From UBA1794 sp031552405 (lineage in GTDB: Bacteria > Bacteroidota > Bacteroidia > Bacteroidales > Bacteroidaceae): 64,000 nt of DNA. Numbering within the stretch: the stretch's first letter is position 1; the number at the start of each line of letters is the position of its first letter. The notes below the pieces were generated by a model. It was not told the origin of the DNA. It made no database searches and saw only the letters and a program-made list of their open reading frames with translations. The DNA is taken from assembly GCA_031552405.1 (NCBI GenBank), contig JAVBMN010000037.1, positions 1 to 64,000 on the forward strand, read 5' to 3'. Below are positions 52,133-59,994 of the stretch, in pieces. A program made the translations under genes and the position numbers.

Positions 52133-55100
52133 TTATTGTGCAGCAACCACAATTTTTAAGGTTTCCGTAGTCTCTTCACTACCCTCTGTGGAGAAACGTG
52201 CCCTACACAGGTATATACCCTCAGGCAGGCGCATACCTCCATCTACCGCCAGATTCCAGGTATAGGTATAGTAACCGGTTGAAGATTGATCGTCAATAGC
52301 ATATTCCCATACAGGCGATCCGGAGAAGGTGAATACTTCAATCGTCAGCTTCAGGTTCGTACCAGGGCGATTATGCTTAAAATGGAAAGTAAGGTCAGTA
52401 ACCGCCGGAAGAGGATAGCAGCTCAACTCGCTCACCACCGGAGCAGCCGAAGCAGCTACACGGAAAGGAAGCTGGTAGGTGGAAGAGTTATTCTTCGTAT
52501 CCCACGCCGTAAAATAAAGGGTATGCTTACCTTCCGGCAATGCATCAAACTGATATTGCACCGTGCCGCGTGAATACCCTCCGGCCTGGATCTGGAAGTA
52601 ATCATTCAGCACATAACTATACAACGGAGAGTTGTCAATGGTAGCTACGATATCATGGCCGATACCATTTCCGGTGGTATTGATACCTTCTTCATCCGTC
52701 AGTTCTGCATACAGGTAAGGAGTGGTATTCACAACGCCTCCGGCCTGGAAGTCGGGGCTATTCAGATACAGATAGATCTCAGGCCCCAAGGAATCCGTAT
52801 CCAACGCACCGGGAGCAGTCCCCCCCACGGTGAAGTTGCTAAAGGAACCGTGCGCCTCTACCCCTTCACTGCTTGCCGCATACAGGTTTATCATGCCTTT
52901 CTCATCGCTATAACTGATATCCAGAGGCACCGGAAAAGAGATCTGGAAGTGACCATTGCTCACGGTATTGCTTCCGGAGAAAAGCTTGTTATTATATTGA
53001 TCGAACTCAAATGCCTGCGAAGCTCCCACATGATTATACCCCACTACATGATCCTTCTTATCGAACACCGTAGGAGCTACCAAGCCATTAAAGGCAGTAG
53101 CAGTAAAGCCTGAAGCATCTTCGATATGCCCTTTCAGCGTGATAATATCGCCGGCACTGAGCTTAAGGTTGGAAGCCGTAACGGGTTTCCCATTCAAGGA
53201 GTCAAGCACCACTTTATGCTCCGGGAAGCCGAGCCTCAGAGCCGGGTCACCAATCAGGGAGAAGTTCAGCTTGTTTTGATCGCCCTGCAGATCTCTGTGA
53301 GCCTTGGACTCGCGCATGATATCTCCCAGACGCAGACGTTTTCCGTTGACAAGGTTAAAGATATTGTTGTTAAACTGTATGTTCAACTGGTTGTTCGACC
53401 CCGAGAATACTACGCGCGAAGTTGTGAAAAGCGCTACCGCCCCACCCTTACTGTTCAAGAAAGCCTCTTCTCCGGCAGAATAGCCGAAGTCGTCATAGCG
53501 GCAAAAGTCGCAGGTAGCCGTAACCCATAAAGGTAAACGGGAGTTTCGCATGGCGCGAATCTGTTGGATGGTAAGCAGAAACTCCGCACTCCATCCGTTA
53601 GAACCACCATGACCGGTATAGTTTAGCAGCAACAAGCCCTCGTCCACCAATGACAACAGGCGCTTAGTGGCCTGCGGATAAGTAAAGCCTGTCGCGGTAG
53701 ATTCACGTTGGAAGGCATCCTCGTACACGCGGTTCACCATGAACTGCGGATGGTTGGTTTCGGTATTTGAGGCCAGCTTCTCAGCCGCTATCATAAATTC
53801 GTTATTCTTTCTGCTTTCTTCATCATCGGCCGCATAGCACACCCGGTTTTTCCAGGCGCCCAGCTCCTCATTATTAATATAGGAGATGGTTTTGTCTACT
53901 GCCACCTTAGCCTCTGTCCAGTTACGTACCGGGAAACGACCTACACCCAGGTCCATTATCTCGCTGCTGAGGCTGGTTCCTTTGCCGGTTTCCAGCATGC
54001 CCAGGTAGTCATCGGTCACATACGAATTAATCTCTACCGTACTGTTTTGCGACTGGTAGCAGAGCAGGAAGTCATTCGGGTCGGTTTTCTTCCAGGTACT
54101 GGTAAGCATACGATTGTCATACGAACAATCGCCCATCATCAACAAATACACACTCCCCCAGTTATCCTTACCGGCCCGGTCGTAAAACATCTTCATAAAC
54201 CAGCGATAGGCAGTAGCATCCGGGGTACCAGATGAGTATTCATTATAGATTTGCGCGGCTGTCACGACATGCACCTTCATATTGTCCTTCTGGCGGTGTG
54301 CCTCGGCCAGGCGTTCGGCTTGATCCAGCCACTTGGCAGAAGCAGGTACGATGATAACCATATCCGGATTCTCCAGGGCGTGAAGATCTTGGTTGGGAAC
54401 TTCTCCCACTACTGAGGGCGTATCATAAGAGGCATTTACATTGAGTGCCACAAACTCGCGCAAGGTGGTATTATCGCCCACAAAGGTATAGGTAGTACCA
54501 CTCAGGGTTCCTTGCATCTGCTTATAGTTGCCGGGCGTGGTTACGTCCCAGATCTGCGTAGAAGCATCACAGCCCGAAACCGCATAATAATTCACCGTTC
54601 CTGTGGAATTCAGGTCGCGGAATGCCATGTAATTAGCAGCCAGCTTCAGGTTTCTCCGGTAATTAACGGTAATGTAATTCAAGCGTCCGGGTGTTCCGGC
54701 GGTACGGGTATGAGTGAGTGTGATGAGCATGTTCTCATCTGCCTCAGTAGGAGTCCAGGAACCATTATAGGTGGCATCCACAGCTTTGTAGTAATTGGCA
54801 TACGTTTCGCTGTATGCGCCTATACTGAACGAACCCACCGTAGCACTATTGGCAGCCACCTCTACAGTAGTCACTGTTTTGCTGCGCGCAGCAAAGGTCA
54901 CTGTGCAGTAGGCCTTGTTTGAGGTGATACCCGTCAGGCGAAATGTATAACTCTTTTTGTTGCCGTTGGAATAATCATATCCTTCATACAGCTCGCGCCC
55001 CGAGGTAGCCCAGTTGTAGGAATCATCCTCACTGAGCATATGCTCGCTGAAAGTAGTTACAGGAGAAGAAACACTCGGGGTTGCCGACACCTTTTCCGTG

Positions 55101-55945
55101 GGAAAGGCAGCCGATTCTCCCTGGCTATCCGTCAGGAAGTAATAACCCGCCGTAGCATAAAAGTTTTGCACACGGGTAAAATAGGTTTTTGCCGCATTCG
55201 CGTTCCAGCTTACCGGCCCCTGGCCATAGAACAGGATGCGTCCATTGCCGCGATACGCAGGTACCTCGCACAAGTCATCCGGGCGGCTGCCCTTCAGATC
55301 CTCGGCCTGCAAGGCTCCACCGTATCCATACACCCTGACCTTAGCAGGATTGCTGAATCCCATCTCCTTCAACTTAGAATCCGTAAACTGGAAGATGCCT
55401 GAGTAAGGCACACTCACCTTTACCCACCGGCCCTCGGCCAGCAGGGAATGTGCAGCATATAGGCTGTTCTCGGGAGCTTCAGCCGTGAGAGATACGCCCT
55501 TTACCATAGAGCGCTTGGCCACATTGCTTTCATTCATCACCAGACGAAACGAGGTAAGGCGCATCAGGCGACCGTCACGATATACCAAGGGTACAAGATC
55601 CACCAGCAGCTTGGCCTTATAGGAATAAGTCTGCAAACGGACCTGCACCAATGGCTCGGCAGGCAGCTGCTTTACCTCTGCCTCCAGTCCGGAAGGTATT
55701 TCTACATATTGGTATTCGGGATATTCCACATGGACGGTATAGGTACGCGAAGCGTAGTCCTCGCCCAGGTCATACTGATAAAAATAGTGTGGCAACGGGG
55801 ATTCCGTAGGATAGGCCGCCTCCGGGAAACTCATCCCCAGGCGGGTAGTATCATTCTTCCAAGTCAGGGTGGTGAAGCTATCCGCCTGTACAGACAGCGC
55901 AACCGCCCACATGAACAAGAGAAACGAGAATATGCGGACTTTCAT
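52133..55945 (-). CDS. porU: PorU-type C25 peptidase/sortase, copy A
   Basis: A 1270-aa paralogue of copy B with signal peptide MKVRIFSFLLFMWAVALSVQA; the start at 55945 is set by this signal, and the 30 in-frame residues upstream are not signal-like. The catalytic dyad is intact: H779 (NYTGHGG) and C812 (TATCDFCRYDD). The C-terminus (LPEGIYLCRARFST, ETTETLKIVVAAQ) again has CTD character. It lies first in the pair, 48 bp before copy B and 28 bp after the FAH-family gene. Whether one copy keeps the sortase role and the other has become a cargo-like protease or has different specificity is open. Confidence 0.9.
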   Translation of the reverse strand: MKVRIFSFLLFMWAVALSVQADSFTTLTWKNDTTRLGMSFPEAAYPTESPLPHYFYQYDLGEDYASRTYTVHVEYPEYQYVEIPSGLEAEVKQLPAEPLVQVRLQTYSYKAKLLVDLVPLVYRDGRLMRLTSFRLVMNESNVAKRSMVKGVSLTAEAPENSLYAAHSLLAEGRWVKVSVPYSGIFQFTDSKLKEMGFSNPAKVRVYGYGGALQAEDLKGSRPDDLCEVPAYRGNGRILFYGQGPVSWNANAAKTYFTRVQNFYATAGYYFLTDSQGESAAFPTEKVSATPSVSSPVTTFSEHMLSEDDSYNWATSGRELYEGYDYSNGNKKSYTFRLTGITSNKAYCTVTFAARSKTVTTVEVAANSATVGSFSIGAYSETYANYYKAVDATYNGSWTPTEADENMLITLTHTRTAGTPGRLNYITVNYRRNLKLAANYMAFRDLNSTGTVNYYAVSGCDASTQIWDVTTPGNYKQMQGTLSGTTYTFVGDNTTLREFVALNVNASYDTPSVVGEVPNQDLHALENPDMVIIVPASAKWLDQAERLAEAHRQKDNMKVHVVTAAQIYNEYSSGTPDATAYRWFMKMFYDRAGKDNWGSVYLLMMGDCSYDNRMLTSTWKKTDPNDFLLCYQSQNSTVEINSYVTDDYLGMLETGKGTSLSSEIMDLGVGRFPVRNWTEAKVAVDKTISYINNEELGAWKNRVCYAADDEESRKNNEFMIAAEKLASNTETNHPQFMVNRVYEDAFQRESTATGFTYPQATKRLLSLVDEGLLLLNYTGHGGSNGWSAEFLLTIQQIRAMRNSRLPLWVTATCDFCRYDDFGYSAGEEAFLNSKGGAVALFTTSRVVFSGSNNQLNIQFNNNIFNLVNGKRLRLGDIMRESKAHRDLQGDQNKLNFSLIGDPALRLGFPEHKVVLDSLNGKPVTASNLKLSAGDIITLKGHIEDASGFTATAFNGLVAPTVFDKKDHVVGYNHVGASQAFEFDQYNNKLFSGSNTVSNGHFQISFPVPLDISYSDEKGMINLYAASSEGVEAHGSFSNFTVGGTAPGALDTDSLGPEIYLYLNSPDFQAGGVVNTTPYLYAELTDEEGINTTGNGIGHDIVATIDNSPLYSYVLNDYFQIQAGGYSRGTVQYQFDALPEGKHTLYFTAWDTKNNSSTYQLPFRVAASAAPVVSELSCYPLPAVTDLTFHFKHNRPGTNLKLTIEVFTFSGSPVWEYAIDDQSSTGYYTYTWNLAVDGGMRLPEGIYLCRARFSTEGSEETTETLKIVVAAQ

Positions 55946-55973
55946 GGTTATCGGTTGATAGCGTGCTAAGTTA

Positions 55974-56588
55974 TTAACGTATATAAAAATCAAGGAGTTT
56001 TTCTCCTTCCAGCCAGCCTTCCAGATGATCGCCAATTTGCACGTTCACCATTGGGGAAGGCGTTCCGGTATAGATAAGGTCGCCAATCTTGAGCGTATAG
56101 TATTGGCTCAGGCGGGCAATCCCCTCTTCCACAGTCCACCGCATAGCGGCGGTATTCCCCTGCTGCACTGTAACCCCATTGATCTCCAGATGAAAGTGCA
56201 GGCCTTGCGCAGGCGTTTTCTCCGCCAAGGCTACAAAGCGCCCCATGACAGCAGAATTATCAAACCCCACGGCAAGATCCCACGGGGCGCCCTCGCAGGC
56301 CAACTGCTGCTGCAGGTCGTGAGCCACCAAGTTTACTCCTACCGTAACCTCTTCGTAATAGCGGGAAGCAAAACGGGTAGAGATACTTTTCCCCAAGCGC
56401 CCTACCTTGACTACCAGCTCTATACCTGCACGGATATCTTCTGAAAAATCGGGAAGAAAAAAGGGTTTACTATCCTTCAATACCGAAGAATCCGGTTTCA
56501 GATAGAGCTGTGGCTCTTGTGATAAAAACGCCTCTTGGGGTTCTTTATTGTCTTGAGGATAGCTATTTCCCCATACAAATATTTTCAT
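55974..56588 (-). CDS. Fumarylacetoacetate hydrolase (FAH) family protein
   Basis: A 204-aa protein with the FAH/YcgM fold. KPFFLPDFSEDIRAGIELVV holds the metal-binding glutamates, GVNLVAHDLQQQL and TGTPSPMVNVQIGDHLEG are the family's conserved C-terminal elements. Relatives are acylpyruvases or isomerases/hydrolases such as oxaloacetate decarboxylases. The substrate is not predictable. The start overlaps the end of rex by 26 bp, so the two are translated together. Confidence 0.88.
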   Translation of the reverse strand: MKIFVWGNSYPQDNKEPQEAFLSQEPQLYLKPDSSVLKDSKPFFLPDFSEDIRAGIELVVKVGRLGKSISTRFASRYYEEVTVGVNLVAHDLQQQLACEGAPWDLAVGFDNSAVMGRFVALAEKTPAQGLHFHLEINGVTVQQGNTAAMRWTVEEGIARLSQYYTLKIGDLIYTGTPSPMVNVQIGDHLEGWLEGEKLLDFYIR

Positions 56589-57243
56589 TGTCTTGGTCCT
56601 CGTTACTCAGTAAACGGTTGAACATTACGGCCAGATGGGCATACAGCGAGGTGTTTTGCACCACAATTCCCTGGGGCACACGGATACGCACCGGCGTAAA
56701 ATTCCATATCGCCCGTATGCCGCTGGCTACGATACGATCCGTCATCGTTTGGGACACTTCAATGGGCACCGTCAGGATCCCGATCTGCACTTCGTATTTA
56801 CTGCAATACGATTCCAGTTGCTCTATAGGATAGATCGGAATGTGATTGAGCTTGCGCCCCACCAATTCAGGATTCACATCAAATGCAGCTACAATCTCCA
56901 TGCCAAATTGCGTTAATCCGCCATCATGAAGCAGTGCACCTCCCAGATTCCCTACTCCGAAAAGAAAAGCTTTGTGCATACGCCGGAAGCCCAGAAAGGC
57001 CTCGAGCACATCTATCAACGCCTCCGTTTCATATCCCACACGGGTACGGCCACTGACCTTCACATACGACAGGTCTTTTGCGATCTGAGAGGCATCAATG
57101 CCTGTCTGCCGGGCTATTTGGGTAGAGGACACATACCTCTCTCCCTTGCTCCGCAACAACTTTATGCTGGATAAGTACCAGGGCAAACGGCGCAACGAAG
57201 GCTCAGGTACCCGCATCATGGAATTAGGTTCTTTCCCGCTCAT
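56563..57243 (-). CDS. rex: Redox-sensing transcriptional repressor Rex
   Basis: A 226-aa protein: winged-helix DNA-binding domain (about 15-85; LSYVKVSGRTRVGY) followed by a Rossmann NAD(H)-binding domain with GVGNLGGALL, and a swapped C-terminal helix (AHLAVMFNRLL). Rex releases DNA when NADH/NAD+ rises and controls fermentation and anaerobic genes. The start at 57243 (MSGKEPNSMMRVPEPSLRR) fits the family; the frame continues 14 residues upstream. It is the first gene of a row that continues through the FAH-type enzyme, both porU genes, porV, ispF, xseA and xseB. A -7 box TATTTTTG lies at 57282-57275. Confidence 0.93.
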   Translation of the reverse strand: MSGKEPNSMMRVPEPSLRRLPWYLSSIKLLRSKGERYVSSTQIARQTGIDASQIAKDLSYVKVSGRTRVGYETEALIDVLEAFLGFRRMHKAFLFGVGNLGGALLHDGGLTQFGMEIVAAFDVNPELVGRKLNHIPIYPIEQLESYCSKYEVQIGILTVPIEVSQTMTDRIVASGIRAIWNFTPVRIRVPQGIVVQNTSLYAHLAVMFNRLLSNEDQDNENICMGK

Positions 57244-57274
57244 CGTTTTGCATGTAACAAACACTTCATAGCGA

Positions 57275-57282
57275 CAAAAATA
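57275..57282 (-). promoter_or_regulatory. -7 box of the rex-porU operon
   Basis: TATTTTTG on the reverse strand, 31 bp before the rex ATG, with no convincing -33 element. On the + strand TACTTTTG at 57327-57334 would serve the divergent eIF1-like gene. Confidence 0.4.
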
Positions 57283-57366
57283 CAATCTTTTTTCTCAAAA
57301 TGACACACTTTGCATGAAAAGTTCACTACTTTTGGGGAATTATAAGCAAAAGAAAAAGAACAAAAT

Positions 57367-57705
57367 ATGAAGAATAACGACTGGAAAGACCGCCTGAGCG
57401 TAGTATATTCCACCAATCCCGATTTTCAATTTGAGTACGACAGCGAGGATGCCCCCGAAACCGCATCGCCCGACCGCCAGCCCCTGCGCGTATCCATAGA
57501 GAAGAAAGGACGCGGCGGAAAGACCGCCACCCTCCTTAAAGGCTTCATCGGCAATGAAGAGGATCTGAAAGAACTGGCCAAAATGCTGAAAACCCGCTGC
57601 GGAGTAGGCGGAAGTGCCAAAGACGGAGAAATTATCATCCAGGGCGACCACCGCCTCAAAGTGATAGAGATCCTACAAAAGGCGGGGTATACGAAGGCGA
57701 AATAA
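57367..57705 (+). CDS. yciH: SUI1/eIF1-like translation factor (YciH family)
   Basis: A 112-aa protein with a disordered acidic N-terminus and a C-terminal SUI1 domain (RGGKTATLLKGFIGNEEDLK; CGVGGSAKDGEIIIQGDHR). Bacterial members resemble eIF1 and influence start-codon fidelity; the cellular role is still loosely defined. It is divergent from rex and monocistronic. Confidence 0.92.
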   Translation: MKNNDWKDRLSVVYSTNPDFQFEYDSEDAPETASPDRQPLRVSIEKKGRGGKTATLLKGFIGNEEDLKELAKMLKTRCGVGGSAKDGEIIIQGDHRLKVIEILQKAGYTKAK

Positions 57706-57807
57706 CTCAAAAAAGTGGAACGTGGAAGCAGATTGTTTTTTTGTCTGGACACTACACGACAAGGGGATACAAGACAGCTCCATCTCGCGCCAGCCAGTTC
57801 CTTTTCA

Positions 57808-57890
57808 AAACGCAGGCCTATGTCCAGGCAATCTCAGGCCTGAGTTAAAAAAACACAGGCCTGAGTTCTTACAACCGCAGTCTTGAATCT
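57808..57890. repeat. P2 palindrome array, copy 2
   Basis: Four units of the AAACTCAGGCCTGAGTTT family at 57808-57825, 57830-57847, 57851-57868 and 57873-57890 (the last eroded). Centres are spaced 22, 21 and 22 bp, the same as copy 1 at 40363-40445. Confidence 0.8.
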
Positions 57891-57936
57891 CACGCACTAA
57901 TAATCATCTGATTTTAAACACAATAACAACTCATAA

Positions 57937-58020
57937 AACTCGCGCGCATCAGTTTAACAATTGGTGCACACCAATCAAAAAACTCGTGCCCACCAGTTGT
58001 TAAACTGATGGACACGAGTT
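57937..58020. repeat. P3 palindrome array, copy 2
   Basis: Four units of the AACTSGTGNNCACSAGTT family at 57937-57954, 57959-57976, 57981-57998 and 58003-58020, separated by exact 4-bp linkers. It stands 46 bp after the P2 array, the same order as at 40.4 kb, in the gap between converging genes. Confidence 0.85.
57977..58020 (-). terminator. Probable tryptophanase terminator made from two P3 units
   Basis: On the reverse strand, units 58020-58003 and 57998-57981 pair through 18 bp; the two differences become G-U wobble pairs in this direction only. Six T residues (57982-57977) follow. The hairpin begins 22 bp after the lyase stop codon. Confidence 0.75.
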
Positions 58021-58041
58021 TTTATAGGGATCACAAGGGGC

Positions 58042-59490
58042 TTACAGGCTTTGGCCAAAGTCCTTGCGGAATTTCAACATCAATCGTTCCGGCCAGTCGG
58101 TCAACGGTTCGAGTTTACCCATGAAGAAGCGGAGTACCGCAGGCTCATACGTAAATTTCAATCCGCCGATCATTTCGCGGTTTTCATACAACCAAGCCAG
58201 ACGGTCCACTACATATTTGATTTGCGACAAGGTGAATACTCGTCTCGGCACAGCCAGACGCAGCAATTCCGCATCGGCCGGAACATCGTTTCCATTCTCG
58301 TCGCGGATGCTTGACACCGTACCACGCTCCATACCACGAACTCCCGAGATCAGGAAGAAAGCCGCTGCAAATGCTCCTGCAGGATATTCGCTTTGCGGGA
58401 TGTGCGGACAGATCTCGCCTACATTCACATGTGCACCCAGCACACCCGGAGGGGTAACCATGGGTACACCATGCTTTCCAGCCTCTTCAACCAAGTACCG
58501 GATAAAGCTTGGGCTTTGGCTGATCATTGTCTCGTCGAGTGTCTCATACAATCCAACCGCCATTGCCTCTACTTCGCGTATCGAGATACCTCCGTAGGTC
58601 AGGAAGCCTTCGTAAAGAGGAATAAACTCTTCCATCTTCTGGTATATCTCGTAGCTGTTGGTACAGATACCACCTCCACGCGAGGAGCTCAACTTACGTG
58701 CCGAGAAATACACCAAGTCGGCCAGCCCGGTCATCATCTTAATGATGTCGGCCATAGAGTTTTGCTTCCAGTTATCTTCACGCTGTTTCACCAAGTAGGC
58801 ATTTTCACCCAACAGTGAAGCATCAAGTACCAACATGATACCATGCTTGTCACATACGCGGCGCACATCCATCATATTACCAATTGAGAAGGGCTGTCCT
58901 CCAATCAGGTTAGTAGACGCCTCCATACGTACGAAAGGTATTTTATCTACTCCGTACTTCTGAATAACCGCCTCAAGCTTGGCGATATCCATATTTCCCT
59001 TAAATGGATGGTCTGAGGTAAGCTCCAGCGCGTGATCGTAGAGCAGCTCTTCGATCTTTCCGCCCTTATCCTGAATGTGAGCCAGCGTAGTGGTGAAATG
59101 ATAGTTCATCGGCACCACCTGTCCCGGCTTAAGGAATGTTCTGGTGATCACATTTTCCGCAGCACGTCCCTGATGCACCGGCAACAAGTACTTTTTGCCC
59201 AACACATCTTCTACCGCTTTCTGCAAACGCATGAAACTCTGCGAACCGGCATACGCATCATCTGCCTGAAACATGGCCGCGATCTGGTTGTCGCTCATAG
59301 CATTCGTTCCGCTATCGGTTAACATATCAAGGAAAACGTCTGTTGTCTGTAGCTTAAATGTATTGAAACCCGCCTCTTTCAGCGCGTCCAAACGGCGCTC
59401 TATAGGCACCAGATGCAACTTCTGTACTACGCGAGTCTTGTGGAATTCAAGAGGGTACTCTTCCCCCAGAAAAAACTTAATATTGTCCAT
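58042..59490 (-). CDS. tnaA: Tryptophanase-family beta-eliminating lyase
   Basis: A 482-aa PLP enzyme of the TnaA / tyrosine phenol-lyase family. DSGTNAMSDNQIAAM, LPVHQGRAAENV and the PLP lysine K266 in YFSARKLSSSRGGG are visible. These would split Trp to indole, pyruvate and ammonia, or Tyr to phenol. The motifs around the lysine differ from the E. coli TnaA type I remember, so it belongs to a divergent branch and the substrate is uncertain. It is monocistronic, with a P3-derived terminator. No TnaC-like leader peptide was seen upstream, where an imperfect GATATTTG box lies near 59540. Confidence 0.75.
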   Translation of the reverse strand: MDNIKFFLGEEYPLEFHKTRVVQKLHLVPIERRLDALKEAGFNTFKLQTTDVFLDMLTDSGTNAMSDNQIAAMFQADDAYAGSQSFMRLQKAVEDVLGKKYLLPVHQGRAAENVITRTFLKPGQVVPMNYHFTTTLAHIQDKGGKIEELLYDHALELTSDHPFKGNMDIAKLEAVIQKYGVDKIPFVRMEASTNLIGGQPFSIGNMMDVRRVCDKHGIMLVLDASLLGENAYLVKQREDNWKQNSMADIIKMMTGLADLVYFSARKLSSSRGGGICTNSYEIYQKMEEFIPLYEGFLTYGGISIREVEAMAVGLYETLDETMISQSPSFIRYLVEEAGKHGVPMVTPPGVLGAHVNVGEICPHIPQSEYPAGAFAAAFFLISGVRGMERGTVSSIRDENGNDVPADAELLRLAVPRRVFTLSQIKYVVDRLAWLYENREMIGGLKFTYEPAVLRFFMGKLEPLTDWPERLMLKFRKDFGQSL

Positions 59491-59737
59491 TTATTTAAAG
59501 ATTATAGATTAATTTCTTCTATCAGTCCGCAAATATCGCATTTTTCACGAAATTTTAAAGTTTGTTGAAGCAATATTTTTCATGTATTTGTGAATTTCTT
59601 CCTACATTTGCCGCGATTTTCGCAGACAGGCCACCTTTCCGTTCATTTAACCACCTAATTCAACTCCATAACCGGAACTCTTTTTAATATCGCAGCCATC
59701 CTGATAGGCAGCTTCTTGGGATGCATCACACACATAA

Positions 59738-59776
59738 ATAAGAAGCCCAGACGCAAAACGCCCGGGCCTCTCTTCT
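59738..59776 (-). terminator. Terminator after the 59-aa gene
   Basis: On the reverse strand AAGAGAGGCCCGGGCG and CGTCTGGGCTTCTT pair with one bulge, followed by a T-rich stretch. The remainder of 59491-59803 shows no other feature. Confidence 0.6.
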
Positions 59777-59803
59777 ACTAATTAACCTATTTACTAACAC
59801 TAA

Positions 59804-59983
59804 CTATTCATCGTCTCCATTTAGAACTCCACCCTGACCTAAGAAAAAAGATTCCCGAGTTCCAATATTAGGAGTTCTGCTTCCCATCTCAGACTTTAAT
59901 CCAGTACTGCCTGCAATCACTTCTTCCACTTCCAAGAAGATGATAGAACTCTCTGGGCGCTGATATTCTTTATTTGTTTTCAT
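59804..59983 (-). CDS. Small 59-aa protein following the 985-aa secreted protein
   Basis: From ATG at 59983 the reading is 59 codons plus TAG, beginning MKTNKEYQRPESSIIFLEVE and ending with an acidic GDDE. It begins 11 bp after the stop of the large secreted-protein gene and ends before a hairpin terminator, so it is surely its operon partner. The sequence EVIAGSTG is followed by a Gly/Ser/Thr-rich half with no membrane segment. Small proteins with an N-terminal YQRPE...F.EVE pattern recur in Bacteroidales near surface protein genes. The role is unknown. It is too short for most ORF cut-offs. Confidence 0.75.
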   Translation of the reverse strand: MKTNKEYQRPESSIIFLEVEEVIAGSTGLKSEMGSRTPNIGTRESFFLGQGGVLNGDDE

Positions 59984-59994
59984 TGCTATTCAAT

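Noticed and set aside
48341..55969. Long + strand frames opposite the porU genes
   Set aside because: They lie wholly inside the coding strands of the porU genes, lack domain signatures and are interrupted at different places in the two paralogues.
57937..58020. P3 array as a Rex operator cluster
   Set aside because: The units do not match the TTGTGAAA-type Rex operator known from other bacteria, and the array lies in a convergent gap after the nearest genes, not at a promoter.
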